The notes under the pieces are model-generated. The model made no database searches, was not told where the DNA came from, and saw only the letters and a list, made by a program, of their open reading frames with translations. A stretch of DNA of 64,000 nt from contig CAWBAJ010000033.1 of the NCBI GenBank assembly GCA_963786765.1, positions 1-64,000 on the forward strand, written 5' to 3'. The position numbers and the translations under genes were made by a program. This DNA is from DATKNA01 sp963786765 (GTDB lineage Bacteria > Actinomycetota > Actinomycetes > Actinomycetales > Kineosporiaceae). The first letter of the stretch is position 1. Each line of letters starts with the position of its first letter. Positions 17,378 through 25,264 of the stretch are shown here, piece after piece.

Positions 17378-18532
17378 GAGGAGCTGCCGCGCCATCACCA
17401 CGCGCTGGATCTGGTTCGTCCCCTCGTAGATCTGAGTGATCTTCGCGTCGCGCATCATGCGCTCGACCGGGTAGTCCCTGGTGTAGCCGTAGCCGCCCAG
17501 CAGCTGGACGGCGTCCGTGGTGATCTTCATCGCGGCGTCGGAGGCGAAGCACTTCGCCGCGGCGCCGAAGAACGACAGGTCCTCGTCGTTCCGCTCGCTC
17601 TTCGCGGCGGCGACGTAGACGAGCTGGCGGGCGGCCTCGAGCTGCATCGCCATGTCGGCGAGCAGGAACTGGATGCCCTGGAACTCGGCGACCGGCTTCC
17701 CGAACTGCCGCCGCTGCTTCACGTACGCGGTCGCCGCGTCGAGCGCTCCCTGCGCGATGCCGACGGCCTGAGCGCCGATGGTGATCCGGGTGTGGTCGAG
17801 GGTGCGCAGCGCGATCTTCAACCCTTCGCCGGGAGTGCCGACGAGCCGGCCGGCCGGCAGCCGGACCCGGTCGAACCGCAGCTCACACGTGGGACTGCCC
17901 TTGATCCCGAGCTTGCGCTCCGGCGGTGCGATCTCGAAGCCCTCGTCGCCCTTCTCGACGACGAACGCGCTGATGTTCCGGCCGCGCGGGCCGTCCGGGT
18001 CGGTGACCGCCAGCACGGTGTAGTACTCGCTGACCCCCGCGTTGGTGATCCACGACTTCTGGCCGGTAAGCAGCCAGCCGTCGCCGTCCGGGACCGCCCG
18101 GGTCGTCATGGCGGCGGTGTCGCTGCCCGCCTCCCGCTCCGACAGGCCGTACGAGAACATCGCCTCCCCCGAGGCCACCGGGGTGAGGTACCGCTTCTTC
18201 ATGTCCTCGGACGCCGCCAGCAGCAAGGGCATGGTCCCGAGCTTGTTGACCGCCGGGATCAGCGAGCTCGAGGCGCACGCGCGGGCGACCTCCTCGATGA
18301 CGATGCACGTCGCGAGCGCGTCGGCGCCGACCCCGCCGTACTCCTCCGGGATGTGCGGGGCGTGGAAGTCCGACTTCACCAGCGCCTCGTAGGCCGCCCG
18401 GGGGAACTCCGCCTTCTCGTCCACCTCGGCGGCGTGCGGGGCGATCTTGTCCTCGGCCAGGTGCCGGACGGCCTCGCGGAGCTCGCGGTGGTCCTCCGAC
18501 AGGGTGAAGTGCGGGAAGTCGCCGGTGCTCAT
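17363..18532 (-). CDS. Acyl-CoA dehydrogenase, FadE25-like
   Basis: 389-residue flavoprotein that oxidises acyl-CoA to 2-enoyl-CoA and passes electrons to ETF. Family marks include HIPEEYGGVGADALATCIVI, SYGLSEREAGSDTAAM, GQKSWITNAG, RQFGKPVAEFQGIQFLLADM, DAVQLLGGYGYTRDYPVERM and the catalytic Glu region IYEGTNQIQRVVMARQL. It most resembles mycobacterial FadE25, which also lies near purE and purK. A TACCGT hexamer is 7 nt before ATG 18532. The 3' end carries a 15-bp duplication of its own last codons and stop. Confidence 0.9.
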   Translation of the reverse strand: MSTGDFPHFTLSEDHRELREAVRHLAEDKIAPHAAEVDEKAEFPRAAYEALVKSDFHAPHIPEEYGGVGADALATCIVIEEVARACASSSLIPAVNKLGTMPLLLAASEDMKKRYLTPVASGEAMFSYGLSEREAGSDTAAMTTRAVPDGDGWLLTGQKSWITNAGVSEYYTVLAVTDPDGPRGRNISAFVVEKGDEGFEIAPPERKLGIKGSPTCELRFDRVRLPAGRLVGTPGEGLKIALRTLDHTRITIGAQAVGIAQGALDAATAYVKQRRQFGKPVAEFQGIQFLLADMAMQLEAARQLVYVAAAKSERNDEDLSFFGAAAKCFASDAAMKITTDAVQLLGGYGYTRDYPVERMMRDAKITQIYEGTNQIQRVVMARQLLAGKH

Positions 18533-18539
18533 GCCAAGA

Positions 18540-18545
18540 ACGGTA
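18540..18545 (-). promoter_or_regulatory. -10 element TACCGT of the acyl-CoA dehydrogenase gene
   Basis: TACCGT on the minus strand, 7 nt before ATG 18532, consistent with a leaderless mRNA. Confidence 0.55.
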
Positions 18546-18555
18546 GACCGAGACC

Positions 18556-19542
18556 TCAGGACAGCGCTGGCACGACCTGCTCGGCGTAGAGCCGGATCCC
18601 GCTGTCGTCGTAGGCAGCCTCGTGGAAGTTCGCGATGGCGTAGGTCATGCCCGCCTTCTGCAGCGACTCGAGGCGCTCCACAAGCTGCTCGGGCGTGCCG
18701 ACGAGCCCGGTCGAGGTGTACTGCTGCACCGTCGACGCGAGGACCTCGGCCGACAGGTAGGGCCGCAGCCGGTCCTCGAACGCCCGGAGCCGCTCGGCCA
18801 CCTCGGCCTCGTCGCGACCGATGAACACGTTGTAGTTCGCCGACCGCACGATCTCGTCGAAGTCCCGGCCGAGATCCCGGCAGTGCCCCTCGAGTACCTC
18901 CGACTTGTGCTTGAAGCCCTCCAGCGAGCCGTCGAAGTTCGTGTACTTCGCGTGCTGGGCAGCGATCCGCAGCGTCTTCTTCTCGCCGCCGCCCGCGATC
19001 CACAGCGGGATGCCGCCCTCCTGCAGCGGAGTGGGCCGGCAGATGGCGCCGTCCACCTGGTAGTGCTCGCCAGCGTACGTGGCGACGCCCTGCTCCCAGG
19101 CCTGGCGCATGATCTCGACACCCTCGGCGAGCATGGCGATGCGGTCGCCCGCGGTGGGGAACCCGTACCCGTAGGCGTTCCACTCGTGCTCGTACCAGCC
19201 GGCCCCGATGCCCATCTCGACCCGGCCGCCGCTGACGGCGTCCACGGTCGCGGCCACCTTCGCCAGGTACATCGGATTGCGGTAGCCCATGCAGGTGCAC
19301 ATCTGGCCGAGCCGCACCCGGCTCGTCGCCGCGCCGAACGCCGCCATCAGCGTCCAGGCCTCGTGGGTGGCCTCCTCGCTGGGCACCGGAACGGTGTGGA
19401 AGTGGTCGTAGACCCAGATCGACTCGAAGGCGAGGTCCTCGGCCAGGCGGGCGACACCGAGCATCGCCTCCCACTGGTTCGCAGGCTCGATACCCACGAG
19501 GTCGTGACGCCAGCCCTGGGGAACGAAGAGTCCGAAGCGCAT
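18556..19542 (-). CDS. LLM-class F420-dependent oxidoreductase
   Basis: 328-residue TIM-barrel oxidoreductase. The N-terminus MRFGLFVPQGWR and the segments ESIWVYDHFHTVP, RVRLGQMCTCMGYRNPMYLA, EMGIGAGWYEHEWNAYGYGFP and PLWIAGGGEKKTLRIAAQHA are characteristic of the F420-dependent LLM subgroup common in mycobacteria and relatives. It lies 24 nt upstream of the acyl-CoA dehydrogenase on the same strand, and has its own TAGGGT hexamer 6 nt before the ATG. It belongs to a different subgroup from the LLM gene at 16.3 kb. Substrate unknown. Confidence 0.85.
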   Translation of the reverse strand: MRFGLFVPQGWRHDLVGIEPANQWEAMLGVARLAEDLAFESIWVYDHFHTVPVPSEEATHEAWTLMAAFGAATSRVRLGQMCTCMGYRNPMYLAKVAATVDAVSGGRVEMGIGAGWYEHEWNAYGYGFPTAGDRIAMLAEGVEIMRQAWEQGVATYAGEHYQVDGAICRPTPLQEGGIPLWIAGGGEKKTLRIAAQHAKYTNFDGSLEGFKHKSEVLEGHCRDLGRDFDEIVRSANYNVFIGRDEAEVAERLRAFEDRLRPYLSAEVLASTVQQYTSTGLVGTPEQLVERLESLQKAGMTYAIANFHEAAYDDSGIRLYAEQVVPALS

Positions 19543-19548
19543 GTGGCG

Positions 19549-19554
19549 ACCCTA
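19549..19554 (-). promoter_or_regulatory. -10 element TAGGGT of the LLM oxidoreductase gene
   Basis: TAGGGT on the minus strand, 6 nt before ATG 19542. Leaderless layout. Confidence 0.55.
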
Positions 19555-19593
19555 CGACTGCGAGAGATGCCCGCACCCGGGCGTTGACCCCCC

Positions 19594-19599
19594 TAGGCT
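19594..19599 (+). promoter_or_regulatory. -10 element TAGGCT of the UDP-glucose dehydrogenase gene
   Basis: TAGGCT on the plus strand, 7 nt before ATG 19607. No ribosome-binding site is seen, in line with a leaderless mRNA. Confidence 0.6.
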
Positions 19600-19606
19600 C
19601 GCCCGC

Positions 19607-20974
19607 ATGCGTATGACGGTCATCGGATGCGGCTACCTGGGCGCGGTGCACGCCCCGTGCATGGCGGACCTCGGGCACGACGTGACCGGCGTCGACGTCG
19701 ACGAGGCGAAGATCAAGGATTTGTCGGCCGGACGGGCCCCCTTCTACGAGCCCGGCCTGCCGGACTTGCTCGAGCGGGCGGCGGCGTCGGGGCGGCTGCG
19801 CTTCACGTCGGACATCGCGGACGTCGCCCGGCCGGCCGCCGCCGGCCACAAGGGTGCGCGTCAGCCAGACGAAGCCCCCACCATCCACTTCATCTGCGTC
19901 GGGACACCCCAGCGCAAGGGCGAGTTCGCGGCGGACACCTCCTACGTGGAGCGAGCCGTCGACGCCCTCGTGCCGCACCTGCGGCCGGGCGACCTCGTCG
20001 TCGGCAAGTCCACCGTTCCGGTCGGCACGGCGGCGCGGCTCGCGGACACCCTCGCCGAGCGCGCGCCCGGCGCGCTGCTCGCCTGGAACCCCGAGTTCCT
20101 GCGGGAGGGGCACGCCGTCGTCGACACGCAGCGTCCCGACCGCCTGGTGTTCGGCCTGCCCGAGGATCCGGACGACGCCGCCGCCGCGCGCGCCCTGCTC
20201 GAGGAGGCGTACGCCGATGCGATCGCCGCGGGCGTGCCCGTCGTCGTCGCCGACTACGCCACGGCCGAGCTCGTCAAGACTGCCGCCAACGCCTTCCTCG
20301 CCACCAAGATCTCCTTCATCAACGCGATGGCCGAGGTGTGCGAGGCGGCGGGCGCAGACGTGGTCCGCCTGTCGGAGGCGATCGGGCACGACGACCGGAT
20401 CGGGCGCAAGTTCCTCGGCGCCGGCCTCGGATTCGGCGGCGGCTGCCTGCCGAAGGACATCCGGGCCTTCATGGCCCGCGCCGGCGAGCTGGGCGCCGAC
20501 CAGGCGCTGACGTTCCTCCGCGAGGTGGACGCGATCAACATGCGGCGCCGGATCCGGATGGTCGAGCTGGCCCGGCAGGAGCTGGGGGGCTCGTTCCTCG
20601 GCACGAAGGTCGCGGTGCTGGGGGCGGCGTTCAAGGCCGACAGCGACGACATCCGCGACTCCCCCGCGCTCAATGTCGCCGCGCAGATCCGGCTGCAGGG
20701 CGCGGATGTCGTCGTGACCGACCCGGCCGCCATCGAGAACGCCCGCCGGCTCTGGCCCGAGCTGCAGTACGTGACGAGCGCGGAGGAGGCCTGCCGAAGG
20801 GCGGACGCCGTCCTCGTGCTCACCGAGTGGCCCGAGTACAAGGCCCTGGACCCGGTCGCCCTCGGCGAGATCGTGCGGCGCCGGCACGTGCTCGACGGGC
20901 GCAACGCCCTCGACCCCGCCCGCTGGAAGGCCGCCGGGTGGACCTACCGCGCCCTCGGCCGCCCCCGCGCCTGA
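19607..20974 (+). CDS. ugd: UDP-glucose 6-dehydrogenase
   Basis: 455-residue NAD-dependent enzyme that oxidises UDP-glucose twice to UDP-glucuronate for cell-surface polysaccharides. The NAD-binding motif MTVIGCGYLGAVHA opens the protein; FICVGTPQRKGE, GKSTVPVGTA, WNPEFLREGHAV, ELVKTAANAFLATKISFINA and the catalytic-Cys motif GFGGGCLPKDIRAF (Cys near residue 280) follow, then AFKADSDDIRDSPA. Either ATG 19607 or ATG 19613 may be used; the first is 7 nt from a TAGGCT element. It lies divergent from the LLM gene and near galE, another UDP-glucose enzyme. Confidence 0.92.
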   Translation: MRMTVIGCGYLGAVHAPCMADLGHDVTGVDVDEAKIKDLSAGRAPFYEPGLPDLLERAAASGRLRFTSDIADVARPAAAGHKGARQPDEAPTIHFICVGTPQRKGEFAADTSYVERAVDALVPHLRPGDLVVGKSTVPVGTAARLADTLAERAPGALLAWNPEFLREGHAVVDTQRPDRLVFGLPEDPDDAAAARALLEEAYADAIAAGVPVVVADYATAELVKTAANAFLATKISFINAMAEVCEAAGADVVRLSEAIGHDDRIGRKFLGAGLGFGGGCLPKDIRAFMARAGELGADQALTFLREVDAINMRRRIRMVELARQELGGSFLGTKVAVLGAAFKADSDDIRDSPALNVAAQIRLQGADVVVTDPAAIENARRLWPELQYVTSAEEACRRADAVLVLTEWPEYKALDPVALGEIVRRRHVLDGRNALDPARWKAAGWTYRALGRPRA

Positions 20975-21237
20975 CGGAACAGACGCTCGTGGGCTGACGT
21001 CGTGACCTGCGGGGCCTGCCCGGCGACATCTCCTTCGCGACCGTATGCGCTGCCCCATCCGATGGGGCAGCACATACGGTCCGTAGGAGGTGCCCCCTCC
21101 CCTCCCTCGCCGTCCGTGACGGTTCTCGGCCGGGCCTCCCGACGGGTGAGCGATCTACCGCGGGCGGACGGGGCGCGGTACAACATCCGCGGACACGGGC
21201 GATCACCCGGCTGAGCGCGAGTCCGTAGGAGGTCGTC
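20975..21237. other. Intergenic stretch with a strong hairpin and a repeated 12-mer
   Basis: No gene is convincing between the ugd stop and a possible small gene at 21238. The stretch holds a near-perfect 20-bp-arm hairpin at 21040-21080. The 12-mer TCCGTAGGAGGT occurs twice, at 21080-21091 right after the hairpin and at 21222-21233 just before the small gene's ATG. Confidence 0.6.
21040..21080. terminator. Strong hairpin downstream of ugd
   Basis: Arms at 21040-21059 and 21061-21080 pair at 19 of 20 positions; the left arm reads ACCGTATGCGCTGCCCCATC. It lies 65 nt after the ugd stop, so a terminator is the simplest reading. It is followed at once by TCCGTAGGAGGT, a strong ribosome-site sequence without a nearby start codon. 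Confidence 0.6.
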
Positions 21238-21381
21238 ATGCCGTCCTCTCCGCTGCACCGTGCCGCAGGTCCGGCCGCGTTCGCCGTCGCGGTCGGCGGC
21301 GTCCGTGTCGCGGGGCTCGTGGTCCACCCATGGTGGTGGTCCCGGCTCGGGCTGTCGCTGCGCCCTTCCGCTATGCCCTGA
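21238..21381 (+). CDS. Possible small protein, 47 residues
   Basis: ATG 21238 has AGGAGG 5 nt upstream (TCCGTAGGAGGT). The 47-residue product has a hydrophobic middle (AAFAVAVGGVRVAGLVVH) followed by PWWWSR, suggestive of one membrane helix. The stop at 21379-21381 lies 17 nt before the convergent galE stop. It is unrecognised. It could be real, or the 5' remnant of a membrane protein broken by an indel. Confidence 0.3.
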   Translation: MPSSPLHRAAGPAAFAVAVGGVRVAGLVVHPWWWSRLGLSLRPSAMP

Positions 21382-21397
21382 ACCGAGCGCCGGCGGC

Positions 21398-22402
21398 TCA
21401 GGCCTGCTGCGCCTGCTGCGCCGCCTGCGCCTGCTGCCAGGCCCGCCACGCGCTGGCGACCATGTCGTCGAGGTCGTGCCGCATCCGCCAATCGAGGTCG
21501 CGCCCGGCGAGCTCACCCGAGGCGACGATGCGCGCCGGGTCACCGGGCCGGCGCGGCTCGAGCGACGGCTCGAAGTCGATCCCGGTGACCCGGCGGACGG
21601 CGTCCATGATCTGGAGCACCGAGACGCCGGTGCCGCTGCCGAGGTTGTAGACCGGCTCGAGCGGCTCGCCGCGCTCCATCCGTGCGGCCGCCTCGACGTG
21701 TGCGAGGGCGACGTCCTGGACGTGGATGTAGTCGCGGACGCAGGAGCCGTCGGGCGTCGGGTAGTCGGTGCCGAAGACCCTCGGCGTCGCCCCCTCGGTG
21801 AGGGCCTTGAGCACGAGCGGGAACAGGTTGTGCGGGCTCGTGTCGTACAGGTCGTCGTAGCCGGAACCGACGACGTTGAAGTAACGCAGGGACGTGTGCC
21901 GCAGCTCCGCGATCCGGGCGACGTCCCTGATCAGCCACTCGCCGACGAGCTTGCTCTCGCCGTAGGGCGACTCGGGGTGGGTCGGGGTCTGCTCGGTGAC
22001 GAGGTCGACGTCCGGCGTGCCGAACGTCGCCGCGCTCGAGGAGAACACGAGGTTCTTCACGCCGAGGTCTTGCATGCGGCCGAGGAGCACCTGCATCCCG
22101 GTGACGTTCTGCTCGTAGGTGTGCAGCGGGCGCTGGACCGAGACCCCGGCGTACTTGAACCCGGCGAGGTGCACGACCCCGGTGACGGTGGCTCCACCGG
22201 CCACCTTGCCGCCGGTCAGCGCCTCCTCCACGGCGGACTGATCGACGATCGTCCCCTCCACGAGGGGCACTCCCTCGTCGACGAACTCCCGGTGCCCGCT
22301 GGAGAGGTCGTCGAGGACGACGACGTCGCGGCCGGACTCGCGGAAGCATCGGACGACGTGGGCGCCGATGTACCCGGCACCACCGGTCACGACCCAGGTC
22401 AT
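21398..22402 (-). CDS. galE: UDP-glucose 4-epimerase
   Basis: 334-residue short-chain dehydrogenase-fold enzyme interconverting UDP-glucose and UDP-galactose. The NAD motif is VVTGGAGYIGAHVVR; VLDDLSSGHREFV, HLAGFKYAGVSVQRP, the catalytic YxxxK in SPYGESKLVGEWL, the segment SLRYFNVVGS and the region DYPTPDGSCVRDYIHVQDVA all match GalE. The C-terminus ends in an Ala-Gln run (QAQAAQQAQQA), a low-complexity extension. A TAGGTT hexamer lies 6 nt before ATG 22402. Together with ugd it would supply galactose and glucuronate donors for envelope polymers. Confidence 0.92.
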   Translation of the reverse strand: MTWVVTGGAGYIGAHVVRCFRESGRDVVVLDDLSSGHREFVDEGVPLVEGTIVDQSAVEEALTGGKVAGGATVTGVVHLAGFKYAGVSVQRPLHTYEQNVTGMQVLLGRMQDLGVKNLVFSSSAATFGTPDVDLVTEQTPTHPESPYGESKLVGEWLIRDVARIAELRHTSLRYFNVVGSGYDDLYDTSPHNLFPLVLKALTEGATPRVFGTDYPTPDGSCVRDYIHVQDVALAHVEAAARMERGEPLEPVYNLGSGTGVSVLQIMDAVRRVTGIDFEPSLEPRRPGDPARIVASGELAGRDLDWRMRHDLDDMVASAWRAWQQAQAAQQAQQA

Positions 22403-22408
22403 GCCTCA

Positions 22409-22414
22409 AACCTA
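22409..22414 (-). promoter_or_regulatory. -10 element TAGGTT of galE
   Basis: TAGGTT on the minus strand with 6 nt to ATG 22402. Leaderless layout. Confidence 0.55.
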
Positions 22415-22458
22415 GTGGCGATCACCGTCCCGGCGACCCCGGGGTGCAGACTGGCCGT

Positions 22459-22905
22459 ATGGCAATCGGCAGTGAAACCGGCCCGACCAGCAGGCACCGC
22501 AACGATCCAGAGGTCGTCCGCCGCCTGCTCGCCACACCCGGCCGGTGGGCAGTCGTCGGCCTGTCCGCGAATACCCGTCGCGTTGCCTACGGCATCGCGT
22601 CGTACTTGCAGGGCCTCGGCATGACGATCGTTCCCGTGCACCCCAAGGCCGACACCGTGCACGGGGAGCAGGGCTATCCGGCGCTGCCGGACGTGCCAGG
22701 GGAGATCGACGTCGTCGACGTCTTCGTGCGCAGTGATCTGGCCGGCGCGGTGGTCGACGACGCCATCGCCGCGGGCGCCAAGGCCGTCTGGCTGCAGCTC
22801 GGGGTGATCGACGAGGCGGCCGCCGCCCGGGCGAAGGCCGCCGGGCTCGACGTCGTCATGGACACCTGCCCGGCCATCGAGGCGCCCCGCCTCGGTCTGC
22901 AGTGA
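22459..22905 (+). CDS. CoA-binding domain protein (YccU family)
   Basis: 148-residue Rossmann-like protein. WAVVGLSANTRRVAYGIASY matches the CoA-binding loop, VHPKADTVHGEQGYPAL follows, and DVVDVFVRSDLAGAVVDDAI and WLQLGVIDEAAAARAKAAGL complete the fold; the C-terminus VVMDTCPAIEAPRL is typical of YccU-type proteins. These bind CoA but their cellular role is not settled. ATG 22459 is preferred; a GTG 15 nt earlier is in frame. CAGACT lies 6 nt upstream, a possible leaderless -10 variant. The stop codon is part of a 15-bp tandem array that continues past the gene. Confidence 0.85.
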   Translation: MAIGSETGPTSRHRNDPEVVRRLLATPGRWAVVGLSANTRRVAYGIASYLQGLGMTIVPVHPKADTVHGEQGYPALPDVPGEIDVVDVFVRSDLAGAVVDDAIAAGAKAVWLQLGVIDEAAAARAKAAGLDVVMDTCPAIEAPRLGLQ

Positions 22906-22971
22906 AGCGGCCTGCAGTGAAGCGGCCTGCAGTGAAGCCGCCTGCAGTGAAGCCGCCTGCGATGACGCGGC
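22897..22971. repeat. 15-bp tandem array across the stop codon, 4 copies plus 1 decayed
   Basis: Unit CTGCAGTGAAGCGGC at 22897, 22912, 22927 and 22942, the last two with one change (GCCGC), and a degenerate fifth at 22957. Each good unit holds CTG CAG TGA, the last two codons and stop of the CoA-binding protein gene, so the gene's natural end has been copied downstream several times. Confidence 0.92.
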
Positions 22972-22993
22972 CTCGAAGAACGAGCCGAGGAAC

Positions 22994-24295
22994 GTGAGCG
23001 AGCGCGGCCGGGGGAACGACCCGGATCCCGACGGCGGGCGCGCCGAGGGCAAGGTCTACCGCGCGCGGCCGCGGCTGTTCCGCCGGCAGCAGCAGCTGAC
23101 GGGGCCGCCCTTCCTGACGCCGGACCGCGCGGCGTCCAGTCGCGCAGCGTCCAGTCGCGCGGCGTCCAATCGCGCGGCGTCCAATCGCGGCGCGCCCGAT
23201 CGCGCGCGGCCGGCGGCCGCGAACGGGTGGGCACCCACCGCCCCGCCTCGCCCGGATCTCCCGCCCGGCGGCCCGGGGAGACCGCCGCAGCAGCCCCGCG
23301 GGGAACGTCCCCCGCGGCGCGTCCGGATCCGCTGGTGGTGGATCGCGGTCCCGCTGCTGCTCGTCGTCGTCGCGTACCCGCTGCTGCTGTTCGCCACCGC
23401 GTGGTCGAGCCTGCACCGCGTCGACGCGCTCTCCTCGGGCGGCGCCGCCGACACCCCGGGCCGCACCTTCCTCGTGGTGGGCAGCGACTCGCGCTCGGAC
23501 CTGACGGCGGCCGACCGCAAGCGGCTGCACACCGGCGCGGTGGCCGGGCAGCGGACCGACACGATCATGTTGCTGCACGTCCCGGACGGCGGCGGCCCCA
23601 CGGTGCTGGTCAGCGTCCCGCGCGACTCGTACGTCGCGATCCCGGGCCACGCCAAGAACAAGATCAACGCGGCGTACGCGTTCGGCGGCCCGCAGCTGCT
23701 GGTGCGGACCGTCGAGCAGGCGACCGGGCTGCACCTGGACGGCTACGTGGAGACCGGGCTCGGCGGCTACGCCACGCTGGTCGACGCGGTCGGGGGCGTG
23801 GACGTGTGCGTCAAGCGGGCACTGAAGGACGCCAAGGCGAACATCGACGTCAAGAAGGGCTGCCAGAGCATGGGCGGCGCAACAGCGCTGGGCTACGCCA
23901 GGGCGCGCTACTCGGACCCGCGCGGGGATCTCGGCCGGGTCGAGCGGCAGCGGCAGGTGCTGGCCGCGATCGCCGGCAAGACGCTGTCGCCGTCCGTCGT
24001 CCTGGTCCCGTGGCGGGCCTTCCCGGCGGCATCCGCGGGCGGCGGGGCGCTCACGGTCGACTCCGGCACGTCGCCCACCGACCTCCTCGCGTTCGTGCAG
24101 GCTATGCGCGCGGTCGCCGGCGGTGGCGGGCTGTCCCTGACCGTCCCGGTCGGCAACGCAGCCCTGCCCACGAGCGCCGGTGAGGCCGTGTCGTGGAAGA
24201 CGGCCGAGGCCACCAAGCTGTTCGACGCCCTGCGGCGCGACGACACCGAGGCGATCCGGCCGCTCGCGGCCGAGCAGGCCAAGGCCACGGCCTAG
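22994..24295 (+). CDS. LytR-CpsA-Psr (LCP) family cell-wall ligase
   Basis: 433-residue membrane protein that attaches polymers such as arabinogalactan to peptidoglycan. A basic, Pro-rich cytoplasmic N-terminus holds a five-unit 15-bp array (AASSR/AASNR). One membrane helix follows (WWWIAVPLLLVVVAYPLLLF), then the LCP domain: FLVVGSDSRSDL, GQRTDTIMLLHV, VSVPRDSYVAIPGH, KINAAYAFGG and YARARYSDPRGDLGRVERQR, which carry the conserved Asp and Arg residues that bind pyrophosphate and metal. GTG 22994 is preceded by GAGG. It follows sugar-nucleotide genes (ugd, galE), fitting an envelope-polymer role. Confidence 0.88.
   Translation: MSERGRGNDPDPDGGRAEGKVYRARPRLFRRQQQLTGPPFLTPDRAASSRAASSRAASNRAASNRGAPDRARPAAANGWAPTAPPRPDLPPGGPGRPPQQPRGERPPRRVRIRWWWIAVPLLLVVVAYPLLLFATAWSSLHRVDALSSGGAADTPGRTFLVVGSDSRSDLTAADRKRLHTGAVAGQRTDTIMLLHVPDGGGPTVLVSVPRDSYVAIPGHAKNKINAAYAFGGPQLLVRTVEQATGLHLDGYVETGLGGYATLVDAVGGVDVCVKRALKDAKANIDVKKGCQSMGGATALGYARARYSDPRGDLGRVERQRQVLAAIAGKTLSPSVVLVPWRAFPAASAGGGALTVDSGTSPTDLLAFVQAMRAVAGGGGLSLTVPVGNAALPTSAGEAVSWKTAEATKLFDALRRDDTEAIRPLAAEQAKATA
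23132..23206. repeat. 15-bp in-frame tandem array, 5 copies
   Basis: Units start at 23132, 23147, 23162, 23177 and 23192, consensus GCGTCCARTCGCGCG, with the last unit more diverged. The array codes for AASSR/AASNR in the cytoplasmic linker of the LCP protein. Confidence 0.92.
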
Positions 24296-24322
24296 CGGGA
24301 CCGGGACGGCGGGACGGCCTAC

Positions 24323-24874
24323 CTAGCGGACCGTGAACCCGAGGCCCGCGCCGGCGTGGCGGGCCCGCAGTCGCTCGCCCTTGCCGGCCGCCTCGTCCCG
24401 CAGCTGGGCCGCGAAGGCCACGAGTTCCGTGCGTAGCCGCAGCGCCTCGTCACCCTCGCCCGCTGCGAGCATCCGGACGGCGAGCAGGCCGGCGTTGCGG
24501 GCGCCCCCGATCGAGACCGTCGCCACCGGGACGCCGGCCGGCATCTGCACGATCGACAGCAGCGAGTCGAGCCCGTCGAGGGTGGCCAGCGGCACCGGGA
24601 CGCCGATCACAGGCAGCGGCGTCGCCGCCGCGAGCATCCCCGGCAGGTGAGCCGCGCCGCCGGCCCCGGCGACGAGCACACGCAGTCCGCGCTCGTGCGC
24701 GCCAGCGCCGTAGGCGAGCATCTCGTGCGGCATCCGATGCGCCGACACGACGTCGACCTCGTGCAGAACGTCGAACTCGTCCAGGACCTTCGACGCGGCT
24801 TCCATCACCGGCCAGTCCGAGTCCGAACCCATCACCACGCCGACCACCGGCCGGCCCGTGCCGTTGCCCGACAT
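24323..24874 (-). CDS. purE: N5-carboxyaminoimidazole ribonucleotide mutase
   Basis: 183-residue class I PurE that converts N5-CAIR to CAIR in purine synthesis, acting on the product of PurK. VVGVVMGSDSDWPVMEAAS, EVDVVSAHRMPHEMLAYG, VLVAGAGGAAHLPGMLAAAT, PVIGVP and LSIVQMPAGVPVATVSIGGA contain the substrate-binding Ser/Asp and the active-site His. ATG 24874 has GAGGAGGG 6 nt upstream. It would normally sit next to purK; here about 750 nt with a broken padR-HAAS pair separates the two. Confidence 0.93.
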   Translation of the reverse strand: MSGNGTGRPVVGVVMGSDSDWPVMEAASKVLDEFDVLHEVDVVSAHRMPHEMLAYGAGAHERGLRVLVAGAGGAAHLPGMLAAATPLPVIGVPVPLATLDGLDSLLSIVQMPAGVPVATVSIGGARNAGLLAVRMLAAGEGDEALRLRTELVAFAAQLRDEAAGKGERLRARHAGAGLGFTVR

Positions 24875-24967
24875 GACGCACCCTCCTCGACCCTTCGGCC
24901 CTTCGACGATGCCGCGAGCCTCTCCCGGGCAGCCACCGGGGCGGAAGGCTTTACGCCCACGGCGTGA

Positions 24968-25264
24968 CGGCGCCGGGGACGAGAGGCCCGACTCGGCGAG
25001 ACCGACGGCCTGCTGACCAGCGAGGGGACGATCTACCCCCTGCTCTCCCGGCTCCGCAAGGACGGGCTGGTCACGACGAGGTGGCAGGAGTCTGATGCAG
25101 GCCCACCACGGCGCTACTACGCCCTCACCGATTCAGGTCGGGCTGCCCTCGAGGCCTTCGTGCAGGACTGGACACTGTTCAGCGAAGGCGTCGATCGTCT
25201 GCTCCGTGTCCCTCGCTCCACCCAGATCATCCCCACCCAGGACTCCACCGGGAGCACGTCATGA
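24968..25264 (+). pseudogene. PadR-type regulator, N-terminally truncated
   Basis: Reading forward from a stop at 24965 the frame gives LGETDGLLTSEGTIYPLLSR, then LRKDGLVTTRWQESDAGPPR and RYYALTDSGRAALEAF. These are the second half of the PadR winged helix, with the typical GTIYPLLxRL and PRRYYxLTxxG motifs, and the start of the C-terminal helix. No ATG, GTG or TTG precedes this region in frame, and no N-terminal helices are found upstream in any frame. The gene thus seems to have lost about its first 30-40 codons. Its stop overlaps the next gene's ATG (ATGA), the usual padR-HAAS arrangement. Confidence 0.65.

Noticed and set aside
20975..21237. tRNA or other structured RNA gene
   Set aside because: No cloverleaf, anticodon arm or TPsiC sequence could be found; only the single hairpin is supported.
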